From Bacillota bacterium (lineage in GTDB: Bacteria; Bacillota; Clostridia; Acetivibrionales; DTU013), in contig JAEZCA010000022.1 of assembly GCA_023412665.1 (NCBI GenBank), positions 48,465 through 112,464 of the forward strand: 64,000 nucleotides of DNA, read 5' to 3'. Below the pieces are notes generated by a model. It saw only the letters and a list, made by a program, of their open reading frames with translations, searched no databases and had not been told where the DNA came from. Within the stretch, counting starts at the first letter, position 1. Every line of letters starts with the position of its first letter. The position numbers and the translations under genes are program-made. Positions 8,246-17,039 of this stretch are shown here, in pieces.

Positions 8246-9694
8246 TCACAGGCTATCGCCGAAATCTTCTCTGAACTTGGCAACAAGCTTGGTCTGCCAA
8301 TCTGAAACTGCAGACAATTTACCGAAGAAGAAACGCAAAACCTTAGGCTCCTCTACAAAGGTTATTCCGCCGATCAGCCTGCGGTTTTCATAAAGCCATT
8401 TGATACGGTCTACTGCATAATTTACCTGTGAAAGGGTAAATACACGCCTGGGCATGGCCAGACGCAGCAGCTCCATATTTGCATAATGCTCATTTCCATT
8501 TTCATCCCTTTGCTCGGAAATGGTTCCTCTCTCCATGCCGCGCACACCACCTGCAATAAATAATGCCGAAGCGAGCGCGCCTGCCGGATACTGGCTTTGC
8601 GGAACATGGTCAACAAATTCGCTGGCATTGAGATGACAGCCCAGGCCGCCCGGAGGTGTAATAACAGGGACATTGCTTTCCTGCAGCTTTTCACACATGT
8701 ATGCAATAAATTGTGGTCCCTGGTTGATCATATTCTCATCCATAGTCTCTTCAAGTCCAACGGTAATTGCTTCTATCTCGCGTACAGACATTCCTCCATA
8801 TGTGAGAAAACCTTCATAAAGCGTTATGAGCTCCCTGAGCTTCATATATATATCCCTGCTTCTGGTACAAATGCCGCCGCCGCGGGCACATCCAAGTTTA
8901 CGGGCTGAGAAGTAAATGATGTCCGAAAGGTCTGCAATAGCACGGGTAATCTCTCTTATGCTCATATCCTTGCATTTTTCCTCACGGGTTTTTATGAAAT
9001 AAAGGTTATCTGCCAGAAGGCTTGCATCCAATACAAGCATGAGGCCGAATTCGTCACATACCTTTCGGATCTCTCTCATATTCTCAAGCGAGTGCGGTTG
9101 GCCGCCAATCAAATTAGTGCCTGTTTCCAGACGGACAAAAGCGATTTTTTCCGCGCCATGCTTGGAAATAAGCGCTCTTAGCTTTGCAATGTCCATATTG
9201 CCTTTAAATGGGTAACTACTGGTAGTGTTCAATCCCTCATCAATGATTATCTCTTCAACTGAACCGCCATTTAATGTAATATGGGCTTTAGTTGTTGTAA
9301 AATGATAATTCATGGGGATAATGTCTCCCGGCTTCACATATGCCTGGGAGATAATGTTTTCACAAGCTCTTCCCTGATGGGCAGGCAGAAAATACTCCAT
9401 CCCGAAAATCTCTTTTATCTGGTCTTCGAGCTTCGTAAATGTTGCAGAGCCGGCATAGCTATCGTCAGCTTCCATCATGGCTGCAAGCTGCCTGTCGCTC
9501 ATGGCATTTACACCGCTGTCAGTGAGCATATCCATAAAAATGTCGCGGTTTTTCAACAAGAAAGTGTTGTTTCCTGCTTCACTGATAGCTTCGAGACGAC
9601 GTTCGATCGGGACAAGACTCAACTTTTGCACTATCCTTACCTTGTGCATTTCTAAAGGCACATTGTCCCCATAAAAAAATTTTACCTCGGACAT
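8246..9694 (-). CDS. Tryptophanase / tyrosine phenol-lyase family beta-eliminating lyase
   Basis: A 482-residue PLP enzyme of the beta-eliminating lyase family, which splits aromatic or sulfur amino acids to pyruvate, ammonia and the side-chain leaving group (indole, phenol or a thiol). The family framework is visible: SDRQLAAMMEADDSYAGSAT, FLPAHQGRACENI (phosphate-binding loop), NYHFTTTKAHI, TNLIGGQP, LDASLLADNLYF and EGFLTYGGMSVREIEAITVG, then GVRGMERGTISEQRD near the end. The Schiff-base lysine should be the one in FSARKLGCARGGG; classical tryptophanases and tyrosine phenol-lyases have SGKKD or SAKKD there. This places the protein in a divergent subgroup, so I do not assign the substrate. 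A terminator-like hairpin lies in its leader about 110 nt upstream. Confidence 0.8.
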   Translation of the reverse strand: MSEVKFFYGDNVPLEMHKVRIVQKLSLVPIERRLEAISEAGNNTFLLKNRDIFMDMLTDSGVNAMSDRQLAAMMEADDSYAGSATFTKLEDQIKEIFGMEYFLPAHQGRACENIISQAYVKPGDIIPMNYHFTTTKAHITLNGGSVEEIIIDEGLNTTSSYPFKGNMDIAKLRALISKHGAEKIAFVRLETGTNLIGGQPHSLENMREIRKVCDEFGLMLVLDASLLADNLYFIKTREEKCKDMSIREITRAIADLSDIIYFSARKLGCARGGGICTRSRDIYMKLRELITLYEGFLTYGGMSVREIEAITVGLEETMDENMINQGPQFIAYMCEKLQESNVPVITPPGGLGCHLNASEFVDHVPQSQYPAGALASALFIAGGVRGMERGTISEQRDENGNEHYANMELLRLAMPRRVFTLSQVNYAVDRIKWLYENRRLIGGITFVEEPKVLRFFFGKLSAVSDWQTKLVAKFREDFGDSL

Positions 9695-10095
9695 ACACTA
9701 ATCACACCCCTATTTACTATTTTTTCTTGCTGGTATTATTGGATGTGGATATGGACATGGATAACAAACCTTGATACGGCCAAAGAACCGTACAATAAAA
9801 AATACCCCTGAACAGGGTATCTTAAAAGAAAAGTCCTCAATTGGAGCTTATAAGCTTGATCGACAGAAACATAAAATCCAAAAGCAATACCATTTCCGCA
9901 AAATCAGCCGGGCAATCAATCAAAAACCTTACTCAACAATAGTTTTATCCTACCATAATACCATGCTACACCAATATTTTATGACATAAATACTAAATGT
10001 TCAATAGCTATTTTTTTCAGACAGTGCTTATTGTCTTGGATATGATGTTTACAAATGACCGTATTAGAACTTACCGGACCTGAAAAACCTTTGCT
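9695..10095. other. Leader and intergenic region upstream of the lyase gene
   Basis: No gene is visible. On the minus strand, 9791-9820 forms a hairpin (GATACCC and GGGTAT arms around an 8-nt loop) followed by TTTTTTATTG, so a terminator sits roughly 110 nt before the lyase start. It could be a leader attenuator for the lyase or the end of an unseen short transcript. I saw no T-box specifier sequence. Confidence 0.4.
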
Positions 10096-10121
10096 AATAG
10101 TGTGCGTGCAAGCACACTATT
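10096..10121 (-). terminator. Perfect hairpin after the small membrane protein gene
   Basis: AATAGTGTGC and GCACACTATT form a perfect 10-bp stem with a 6-nt loop. It lies 16 bp beyond the stop of the 10137-10340 gene. There is no clean T-tract, so termination is likely but not certain. Confidence 0.5.
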
Positions 10122-10136
10122 CATAGTAAACACATC

Positions 10137-10340
10137 TTAATAATCCTTGTTTTTAGTCCATAGATATATACCCAGACCAGGAATCATCGCAGCAAACATC
10201 ATAGCTATCATCCATCCAAAAAGAGCTACACCATTATCTCCACCTCTTCTTGTAAGCCTGTATGCTGTTCCGTATGCAAAAAAGACTTGTACAACATAAA
10301 TAGCGTACCACAAGAATACAAAAATCCTCATAAACCCCAT
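10137..10340 (-). CDS. Small two-helix membrane protein, unknown function
   Basis: A 67-residue protein with two hydrophobic helices (about 3-24 and 37-58) and a short charged turn containing RLTRRGGDN between them. The alternative ATG three codons in (10331) follows a G-rich stretch and may be the real start. The tail IYLWTKNKDY is basic, consistent with an inside C-terminus. A perfect hairpin follows the gene. I do not recognise the family. Confidence 0.5.
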   Translation of the reverse strand: MGFMRIFVFLWYAIYVVQVFFAYGTAYRLTRRGGDNGVALFGWMIAMMFAAMIPGLGIYLWTKNKDY

Positions 10341-10479
10341 ACCCCCAAAAAATTAAGTTATATATTTTTCTACACTGTACCAATTCTAGATTATAAAGTC
10401 AATACATATAGAAATTTTACAACCCTACTAAATATGCCTGCCGCCAATGCCCCCATCGCTTGACCAACTCAATACCTTA

Positions 10480-10512
10480 TCCAAAAAGGCCCCTTTATCA
10501 AGGTCTTTTTAA
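10480..10512 (-). terminator. Terminator after the polymerase-YolD operon
   Basis: On the minus strand AAAAAGACC and GGCCTTTTT-type arms form a stem with one mismatch, ending in a run of T. It lies about 40 bp after the yolD-like stop codon. Confidence 0.5.
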
Positions 10513-10549
10513 TTGGATTTTCTCACTAATTGTTGTAGTCTCGCAGCTC

Positions 10550-10981
10550 CTATTCAATGTGTTCGTGTGTGCTGAATAGCTCACCGTAAATTTCAAGAAT
10601 ATCATCAATCGGTATTCTAGTGGCATCTTGCATTACCACAGTGCGTTCATGCTTATCAATTTTCCTGACGCATCCGGTAACTGTAATGTACTCACCGCCG
10701 GACTTCTTTATATCAGGCATAAAATAGGTAATTGAGACTTGAGGCCGCTCGTCTTTCAGGTCCTGTATCATGCACAGTCTCTCGCTCAAATCTGCCTTTT
10801 TGTATTCATCCAGTTCGATTTTTTTGTCCGTTAATCGGGCCATCTCAGAGATAGCGGCGTCATAGCCTGTAAGCGCGGCGAACGGAGAAAACTGTGCCGC
10901 ACGGTCATATGCGGACATATGCGGGCGTGAAGCAGAGGTATGATGCGGCAAATTGATAATGTCATCATATGGATTCATCAT
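10550..10981 (-). CDS. YolD-like protein, partner of the Y-family polymerase
   Basis: A 143-residue protein of the YolD-like family. The conserved block MSAYDRAAQFSPFAALTGYD (about residues 22-41) is the family hallmark, followed by ARLTDKKIELDE. The second half (VSITYFMPDIKKSGGEYITV, then VVMQDATRIPIDDILEI) is a small beta-rich domain of the WYL/Sm-like kind seen in these proteins. In Bacillus relatives yolD genes sit beside uvrX/polY genes and are co-induced by DNA damage. Here its start overlaps the polymerase stop by four bases (ATGA), so the two are translationally coupled and share the SOS operator upstream. Confidence 0.82.
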   Translation of the reverse strand: MMNPYDDIINLPHHTSASRPHMSAYDRAAQFSPFAALTGYDAAISEMARLTDKKIELDEYKKADLSERLCMIQDLKDERPQVSITYFMPDIKKSGGEYITVTGCVRKIDKHERTVVMQDATRIPIDDILEIYGELFSTHEHIE

Positions 10982-12507
10982 GCCTTATGCCCTCCTATCT
11001 GCCGGTTGCGTAATACGGTCGTTGCTCCTTCCTCAAGGTTCATACCCTTCAGAACAGCATTTTTACCGTACTTTTGCTTTATACTGTTTACGGCCTCCAG
11101 CATCTTTTTCTCTCTTTCCAGAACCGCTTCTTCCTCGGCGCGCTTTTTCTGAACGGTATCATACTCTGTAAACATATCCAGCTGCTCGAAGGAGTCTTTT
11201 TTTACAACAGAATTTTCATTGACCACATGATTTGCCGTTATATAGACTCTTCTGATCAGCAGATTTCTACCCACAATACGGTCAAACAGCTCCGTAACCG
11301 CCTCTATGATAAGCATTGCAGAGGAAGTCTGACAGCGCAGGTTTGAAGTGCCGTGTGCATGCTTGGGGATCCTGCGGCCGTAATGGTCTGTTGTCACCTC
11401 GCCATGATAGGATTTGCTGATCTCCGGATCCTTGAGACTTTCAATGTCATATCCTATCGTTAATACTATCTGGTCCGTCACAAGACCCTTGCCCACCAGA
11501 TCCAAAGCAAGAAGATCAGCCATTTCCCGTACAACCAGTTTTGCTTTATCAAAGGTGTAGGGGCCTTGCAGGACCTGTCCGGTACCAGTACTATTAGTGC
11601 TGGGCTTATATGCCTTAATATCGGCCATCGTACAAGGTTCCCAGCCCCATGCGTGGTCTATCAGCAGTTCTGCATTGATACCGAAGAGCTTATAAAGCAA
11701 ATCTTCATTGTAGTACTCATTGGGCTTTCCAATAGAGCATCTCGCCACATCGCCCATAGTAAACATCCCATGTTTCTCGAGCTTACTGGCATACCCTCTT
11801 CCGACACGCCAGAAATCCGTCAGCGGACGATGGGTCCAGAGCAATTGGCGATAGGTCATTTCATCCAGCTCCGCAATACGCACCCCGTCTTTATCCGGTT
11901 TTATATGCTTCGCATGGATGTCCATTGCGACTTTAGCAAGATAAAGATTCGTTCCTATCCCGGCTGTAGCTGTAATGCCAGTCGTCCTGAGTATTTCCTG
12001 GATCATCGTCATGGTCATCTCGCGGGGCGTGAGATGATATGTGTCCAGATAATCCGTGGCATCGATGAATACCTCATCGATCGAGTAAACATGGATATCC
12101 TCAGGGGCAACATACTTCAAATAAATGTTGTAAATCCGTGTGCTGTACTCTATATACAGAGCCATACGCGGAGGCGCGGTTATATATGAAAGAGCCGTTT
12201 CAGGATAGGATCTCAGCGCGATGTTATTATAGGATTCGCCGGAGAGCATTTGGCCGGGTGCTGTTCGCTGCCGCTGCGCATTTATTTCCTTAACTTTTTG
12301 AACAACTTCAAACAATCTTGCCCGCCCCGGAATCCCGTGGGATTTGAGCGACGGCGAAACAGCAAGGCAGATGGTCTTCTCCGTACGGCTGGCGTCGGCG
12401 ACCACGAGATTAGTGTTCATAGGATCAAGACCGCGCTCAACACATTCAACTGAAGCATAAAAAGACTTCAGGTCGATTGCTATATAAAAGCGGTTCTTTT
12501 CTCTCAT
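10978..12507 (-). CDS. Y-family translesion DNA polymerase (UvrX/UmuC-like)
   Basis: A 509-residue error-prone polymerase. The catalytic acidic residues are visible in AIDLKSFYASVE (N-terminus) and VYSIDEVFIDATDY (~residue 145). The thumb-type helix-hairpin-helix region (FWRVGRGYASKLEKHGMFT) and a little-finger domain follow. QLDMF near residue 446 matches the beta-clamp binding pattern that recruits Y-family polymerases to the sliding clamp. The protein is the UvrX/YqjW-like branch that travels with YolD in Firmicutes. Regulation is visible: a perfect LexA (DinR) operator lies 63 bp upstream. The C-terminal ~70 residues are a charged coiled-coil-like tail (KKRAEEEAVLEREKKMLEAV). A relic of a second copy lies at about 17.0 kb. 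Confidence 0.92.
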   Translation of the reverse strand: MREKNRFYIAIDLKSFYASVECVERGLDPMNTNLVVADASRTEKTICLAVSPSLKSHGIPGRARLFEVVQKVKEINAQRQRTAPGQMLSGESYNNIALRSYPETALSYITAPPRMALYIEYSTRIYNIYLKYVAPEDIHVYSIDEVFIDATDYLDTYHLTPREMTMTMIQEILRTTGITATAGIGTNLYLAKVAMDIHAKHIKPDKDGVRIAELDEMTYRQLLWTHRPLTDFWRVGRGYASKLEKHGMFTMGDVARCSIGKPNEYYNEDLLYKLFGINAELLIDHAWGWEPCTMADIKAYKPSTNSTGTGQVLQGPYTFDKAKLVVREMADLLALDLVGKGLVTDQIVLTIGYDIESLKDPEISKSYHGEVTTDHYGRRIPKHAHGTSNLRCQTSSAMLIIEAVTELFDRIVGRNLLIRRVYITANHVVNENSVVKKDSFEQLDMFTEYDTVQKKRAEEEAVLEREKKMLEAVNSIKQKYGKNAVLKGMNLEEGATTVLRNRQIGGHKA

Positions 12508-12569
12508 GACATATCACCTTCAATATTGTATCCTTATACATTCCTTCAGCCGCTTTAAAAACTGACACA

Positions 12570-12581
12570 GAACATATGTTC
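12570..12581. promoter_or_regulatory. LexA/DinR SOS operator
   Basis: GAACATATGTTC is a perfect match to the Gram-positive LexA consensus core GAAC-N4-GTTC. It is located 63 bp upstream of the polymerase start, where it would cover the promoter. It predicts DNA-damage induction of the polymerase-yolD operon. Confidence 0.85.
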
Positions 12582-12728
12582 CACATTAATTCTATATGAT
12601 ATTCGCAATATAATCAAGGATACTTTCCAAGAAGGAAAAAATATCATGCTTACATTATCAATATAAACAAAAATCTTTTGTCTAAAAAAGCGATTTTCTA
12701 TGCTTTAGGGAATAGTCATAAACTACAT

Positions 12729-12768
12729 TTCTGGTATAATTGATAAAGTTCAATAATTTTTTATCAAT
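12729..12768 (+). promoter_or_regulatory. Promoter with overlapping 9-bp inverted repeat before the hydrogenase fusion
   Basis: An extended -10 (TGGTATAAT, ending at 12740) lies 61 bp upstream of the start codon. Overlapping it, ATTGATAAA (12739-12747) and TTTATCAAT (12760-12768) form a perfect inverted repeat with a 12-nt spacer. The position fits a repressor site. The spacing does not match the usual Rex operator, so the regulator is unknown. Confidence 0.55.
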
Positions 12769-12801
12769 CCAACTATCACACATTAGCAGAAGGAGTCTAT
12801 A

Positions 12802-15800
12802 ATGAGAGTCATCACAAAAAACAAACGGATCAAGGTCATTGTCAACGGCCGGGAAATAGAAGTATATGATGATCTGACCATCCTCCAGGCCTTGCTCCAG
12901 GAGGATATACATATTCCCCATCTCTGTTATGATATCCGTCTTGAACGTTCAAATGGAAACTGTGGATTGTGTGTTGTAGAGGTAGGCGAAGGCGATCAAA
13001 AAAGAGATGTAAAGGCATGCCAGACTCCTATCCGGGAAGGCATGGTCATAACCACCAACAGCCCTAAGCTGAAAAGCTATCGTAAGGTACGCCTGGAGCA
13101 GATCCTGTCGGATCACAACGCCGACTGTGTCGCCCCCTGTGTCATGACGTGTCCGGCCGGCATCGATATCCAGGCTTATTTGCATCATGCAGCAAACGGT
13201 AATTTCAGTGCAGCTCTTCAGGTCATCAAAGATCGCAATCCCTTCCCTGTCGCCTGCGGCCGCGTATGCCCACATCCCTGTGAGGCCCAATGCCGTCGTA
13301 ATCTGGTCGATTCCCCCGTTTCCATCAATCACGTCAAGCGCTTCATCGCTGACTGGGATATGGCTCAGGAAGAGCCCTGGATGCCTAAAAAGAAGGATGC
13401 TACCGGAAAACGCATCGCCATTGTGGGCGCCGGGCCGTCAGGTCTCGCCTGCGCATATTATAGCGCCATCAACGGTCACGATGTTACAGTATTTGAGCGT
13501 CAGCATTATGCCGGGGGTATGATGCGTTATGGTATCCCGGAGTATCGTCTGCCAAAGGCCACTCTTGAAAAGGAAGTCGACATAATCAAGAACCTTGGCG
13601 TCAAGATCATGACGAAAAAGGCCCTGGGTACTCACATCAATCTCGAAGATCTCCAGAAGGATTTTGATGCTGTCTATCTGGCCATTGGTTCATGGCGCGC
13701 CACCCCCATGCATATCGAAGGAGAAAATCTCCCGGGTGTATGGCTTGGTATCCAGTTCCTTGAACAAGTCACCAAGCAAGCCGATATCCAGTTGGGTGAC
13801 AATGTTATAGTCATCGGCGGAGGCAACACAGCCATTGACTGTGCCCGTGTTGCTTTGAGGAAAGGCGCTAAGGCTGTCAAGCTGATCTACCGCAGGACAC
13901 GCGATGAAATGCCTGCTGAACCATATGAGGTTGAAGAGGCCCTTCATGAAGGTGTTGAGATGCTCTTCCTGATGGCTCCCACCAGCATTACTTCCGAGAA
14001 TGGCAAAAAGAAATTGCAATGCATCAAGATGGAGCTCGGAGAACCTGACCGTTCAGGCCGTCGTCGTCCTGTGCCCATTGAAGGCAGTAACTTTGAAATC
14101 GAGGCCGATACCATTATCGGTGCGATCGGTCAAAGCACGAATACACAATTCCTCTACAATGACCTCCCTGTAAAGCTGAACAAGTGGGGCGATATCGAGA
14201 TCAACGGCAGAACCTCCCAGACCTCGGAAGTCGACATTTTCGCCGGCGGAGACTGTGTCACAGGCCCTGCGACAGTCATTCAGGCTGTGGCCGCCGGACG
14301 CCGTGCTGCCGAAGCAATAGATAGCTTCCTCATAAAGGGATACGTTCAGGAAAGCCATGTGGACTACAGCTGCAGCCGAGGCTCTCTGGAGGACCTCCCA
14401 AAATGGGATTTTGAGCATTTCCCCAAGCTCGGGCGTGCTAATATGCCCAGTATTGACCTTAAAGAGAGAGAGGGCAACTTTAAGGAAGTTGAATTGGGAC
14501 TCTCTGAAGAAGCTGCCCGCGAGGAAGCGCACCGCTGCCTGAGATGCGGATGTAACCAGCGCTATACTTGTGATTTGAGAAAAGAGGCTTCCGACCATGA
14601 AGTCAGGTTTGAGAAGCCCATCCATGAAAGACCTTGTATCCCCATTGTAGACGATCACCCCTTCATTATCAGGGACCATAACAAGTGTATTTCCTGCGGT
14701 CGTTGTATCGCAGCCTGTGCAGAGGTCGAAGGCCCCGATGTCCTGGCCTTTTACATGAAGCATGGCCGTCAGCTGGTGGGAACAAAAAGTGGTCTTCCCC
14801 TTCACGAAACTGATTGCGTCAGCTGCGGACAATGTGTGAATGCTTGTCCCTGCGGCGCATTAGAAACAAAGAGTGAAAACGGCAAGGTATTCAGGGCCCT
14901 CAACGATCCCTCCAAAACTGTGGTTGCCTTCGTCGCACCTGCTGTACGAAGCGTAGTTTCTTCCCATTACGGAATTCCGTTTGACAAGGCTTCCGGATTC
15001 ATGGCCGGGCTGCTCAAAAAGCTGGGCTTTGATAAGGTCTTCGACTTCTCCTTCGCTGCCGACCTGACCATTGTGGAGGAAACCACCGAATTCCTGAACC
15101 GTGTAGCCAATAAGGGGGTTATGCCCCAGTTTACCTCCTGCTGCCCCGGATGGGTCAATTTCGTCGAACGGCGTTATCCGGAGCTTATTCCCCATCTCTC
15201 TACCTGTAAATCACCACAACAGATGATGGGCGCAACTGTGAAAAATCATTACGCCAAGCTGGCAGGTCTCAATAAAGATGATCTGTATGTAGTCTCCATT
15301 GTTCCTTGTATCGCTAAAAAATATGAGGCTGCTCGTCCGGAATTTGCACCCGATGGTATCCGTGATGTGGATGCGGTCCTGACATCCACTGAGATGATGC
15401 ATATGGCCGAGCTTAAGCGCATAAATACGTCGTCCATCGAACCTCAGGAATTTGATGAGCCCTACAGGCAGGTCACCGGAGCCGGTGTTCTCTTCGGCGC
15501 ATCGGGCGGTGTGGCAGAAGCAGCTCTTCGTATGGCTGTTGAGAAGCTGACCGGCAAAATCATGACCGACCACCTGGATTTCGCAGAGGTACGCGGCTTT
15601 GCCGGTTTAAAGGAATCCACCGTTGAAGCTGATGGTACGACTGTTCGCGTAGCTGTCATCAGCGGTCTGCATAATGCGGAGCCCATTGTGGAGAAGATCA
15701 TTCAAGGGGTAGATGTGGGCTATGATTTGATCGAAGTTATGGCTTGCCCGGGAGGCTGTATTTGCGGTGCCGGTCATCCTGTTCCGGAGAAGGTGGGCAG

Positions 15801-16242
15801 CCTTGAACAGCGTCAGAGAGTGCTGATCGATATCGATAAGACCTCCACCTACCGAAAGTCACAGGAAAACCCCGATATTCTGAACCTGTACAAGGATTTC
15901 TATGGGGAGGCTAATTCAGACCTGGCTCACAAACTGCTGCATACCCACTATCACACTATCAATGGTGACATCCGCTGTGGCACAGTCCGCAAGAAGGCCA
16001 ATTCTGCCTTCGTAACCCGCCAGATCACCTTCTGCACCTGTAACGCATGTTCAGCCAAGGGTTCTAAAGAGCTTTATGCTTCCACCCTTGAGCAGGTGAA
16101 AAAGCTCAAAATGGATGCTTTTGTCGAGGTAAATACCATCCGCCTCAAGGATACACATAACGGTCAGGATATCTATATCACTCTGGATGGTCAGCGTATT
16201 GATACCTCAAAACTTGAGAACCTTTCACAGAACATGAAATAG
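12802..16242 (+). CDS. GltD-like flavoprotein / [FeFe] hydrogenase fusion
   Basis: A 1146-residue soluble enzyme preceded by AGAAGGAG. Domains in order: a plant-type [2Fe-2S] ferredoxin (1-75, Cys in HLCYD, NCGLC, KACQT); a GltD-type iron-sulfur N-terminal segment (~110-190, PCVMTCPAGID, CGRVCPHPCEAQC); FAD site VGAGPSGLACAYY (~206); NAD(P)H site IGGGNTAIDCARVA (~338) with RRTRDEMPAE; FAGGDCVTGPATVIQA (~475). Then two [4Fe-4S] ferredoxin motifs (CISCGRCIAAC ~629, CVSCGQCVNACPC ~673) and the hydrogenase H-domain: TSCCPGW (~776), PCIAKKYEA (~834), ACPGGCICGAG (~980). A last ~90-residue tail has CTCNAC. It should couple NAD(P)H to H2 production or uptake in the cytoplasm. The tail and the extra Cys in L3 are unusual. 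It is monocistronic. Confidence 0.92.
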   Translation: MRVITKNKRIKVIVNGREIEVYDDLTILQALLQEDIHIPHLCYDIRLERSNGNCGLCVVEVGEGDQKRDVKACQTPIREGMVITTNSPKLKSYRKVRLEQILSDHNADCVAPCVMTCPAGIDIQAYLHHAANGNFSAALQVIKDRNPFPVACGRVCPHPCEAQCRRNLVDSPVSINHVKRFIADWDMAQEEPWMPKKKDATGKRIAIVGAGPSGLACAYYSAINGHDVTVFERQHYAGGMMRYGIPEYRLPKATLEKEVDIIKNLGVKIMTKKALGTHINLEDLQKDFDAVYLAIGSWRATPMHIEGENLPGVWLGIQFLEQVTKQADIQLGDNVIVIGGGNTAIDCARVALRKGAKAVKLIYRRTRDEMPAEPYEVEEALHEGVEMLFLMAPTSITSENGKKKLQCIKMELGEPDRSGRRRPVPIEGSNFEIEADTIIGAIGQSTNTQFLYNDLPVKLNKWGDIEINGRTSQTSEVDIFAGGDCVTGPATVIQAVAAGRRAAEAIDSFLIKGYVQESHVDYSCSRGSLEDLPKWDFEHFPKLGRANMPSIDLKEREGNFKEVELGLSEEAAREEAHRCLRCGCNQRYTCDLRKEASDHEVRFEKPIHERPCIPIVDDHPFIIRDHNKCISCGRCIAACAEVEGPDVLAFYMKHGRQLVGTKSGLPLHETDCVSCGQCVNACPCGALETKSENGKVFRALNDPSKTVVAFVAPAVRSVVSSHYGIPFDKASGFMAGLLKKLGFDKVFDFSFAADLTIVEETTEFLNRVANKGVMPQFTSCCPGWVNFVERRYPELIPHLSTCKSPQQMMGATVKNHYAKLAGLNKDDLYVVSIVPCIAKKYEAARPEFAPDGIRDVDAVLTSTEMMHMAELKRINTSSIEPQEFDEPYRQVTGAGVLFGASGGVAEAALRMAVEKLTGKIMTDHLDFAEVRGFAGLKESTVEADGTTVRVAVISGLHNAEPIVEKIIQGVDVGYDLIEVMACPGGCICGAGHPVPEKVGSLEQRQRVLIDIDKTSTYRKSQENPDILNLYKDFYGEANSDLAHKLLHTHYHTINGDIRCGTVRKKANSAFVTRQITFCTCNACSAKGSKELYASTLEQVKKLKMDAFVEVNTIRLKDTHNGQDIYITLDGQRIDTSKLENLSQNMK

Positions 16243-16272
16243 TTCCATATGTAAATGGAAATGACGCATATA

Positions 16273-16312
16273 GAAAAGCCTGCTGGTTTTATCCCGGCAG
16301 GCTTTTCTACTG
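16273..16312 (+). terminator. Terminator after the hydrogenase fusion
   Basis: GAAAAGCCTGC and GCAGGCTTTTC form a perfect 11-bp stem 30 bp after the stop codon. The T-rich part is inside the stem. The hairpin also lies just after the oppositely oriented 16329-16796 gene and may serve both directions. Confidence 0.75.
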
Positions 16313-16328
16313 CTTCCCCATTGGGTGT

Positions 16329-16796
16329 TTAATCCAGCTTTCTAAAAATTAAGCTAATCATTTGATCCTGGTGGTTAATATCCTCAGACTTAACTTTACA
16401 CAGATAATCCTCGGGGTAGTACTCCATATCAAATGTCCTATCAATTTTCAGGTTGTTTTGTTCAATATATTCATTACATTCTTGAAACCATTTCGGTCCC
16501 AACTCCTTTATATTAACTTCAAAGCAGTAATACTCACCTTCTGTTCTTGCAAATCTGTAATACTCCTCCCCTTCAAATGAAGTTACGGGCACTAAAGGGG
16601 TATAGGTAAAGCTATCAGCTTGAAAATCTGAATCCATAGCCATAAACCTTTCATTAACATCACGATTTATAATATCAGAATTTATTGTGTCTAATTGTAG
16701 CTTTCTGAAGTCAATTTCGTCATGCTCTTTGAAAAGTATTTTTGTCGTAATTCCCATATACTTCTGTTCCTTAAGAAATACTAATTTACAATCCAT
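16329..16796 (-). CDS. Uncharacterised protein, possibly GyrI-like effector-binding fold
   Basis: A 155-residue soluble protein, rich in aromatic and acidic residues, with no signal peptide or membrane segment. YYRFARTEGEYYCFEVNIKE and PKWFQECNEYIEQNNLKIDR, followed by an acidic FDMEYYPEDY and a final strand ISLIFRKLD, are reminiscent of GyrI-like small-molecule-binding domains. The match is by general pattern only. There is no DNA-binding domain. It stands convergent to the hydrogenase gene and next to the debris zone at 17-18 kb. Function unknown. Confidence 0.5.
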   Translation of the reverse strand: MDCKLVFLKEQKYMGITTKILFKEHDEIDFRKLQLDTINSDIINRDVNERFMAMDSDFQADSFTYTPLVPVTSFEGEEYYRFARTEGEYYCFEVNIKELGPKWFQECNEYIEQNNLKIDRTFDMEYYPEDYLCKVKSEDINHQDQMISLIFRKLD

Positions 16797-16971
16797 ATCT
16801 TATTATTTCCCCCTCAATTTTTTTCTCACAGAACTAGCTTATACTAATTCACATTGGATTTCAGTACTTTCACCATGCATACATTACATGATAAATGTAT
16901 CATTCTTAATAAGACAACAGTACGTCATATAAAGCAGGGTATATAGAAATTTTTGAGCTTGTTTTATACAT

Positions 16972-17027
16972 ACAGTACAGCGTTTTTACCATACTTTTTC
17001 TTTATAAAACATGGATATCCTCAGGGG
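16972..17027 (-). pseudogene. Relic of a second Y-family polymerase gene
   Basis: Two pieces of the 10978-12507 polymerase gene lie joined here in the same orientation. Bases ~16976-17007 match ~11053-11084 with about four mismatches (coding for IKKKYGKNAVL, intact gene IKQKYGKNAVL). Bases 17007-17027 match 12088-12108 exactly over 21 bases (coding for PEDIHV). About 1 kb between the two is missing. It is therefore a deletion-decayed copy, not a chance match. Confidence 0.75.
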
Positions 17028-17039
17028 AGCCTGGGGTCA

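Noticed and set aside
12730..12768. Rex (redox-sensing repressor) operator before the hydrogenase fusion
   Set aside because: The repeat is ATTGATAAA-N12-TTTATCAAT, not the TTGTTAA-N4-TTAACAA form, so the assignment is not supported.
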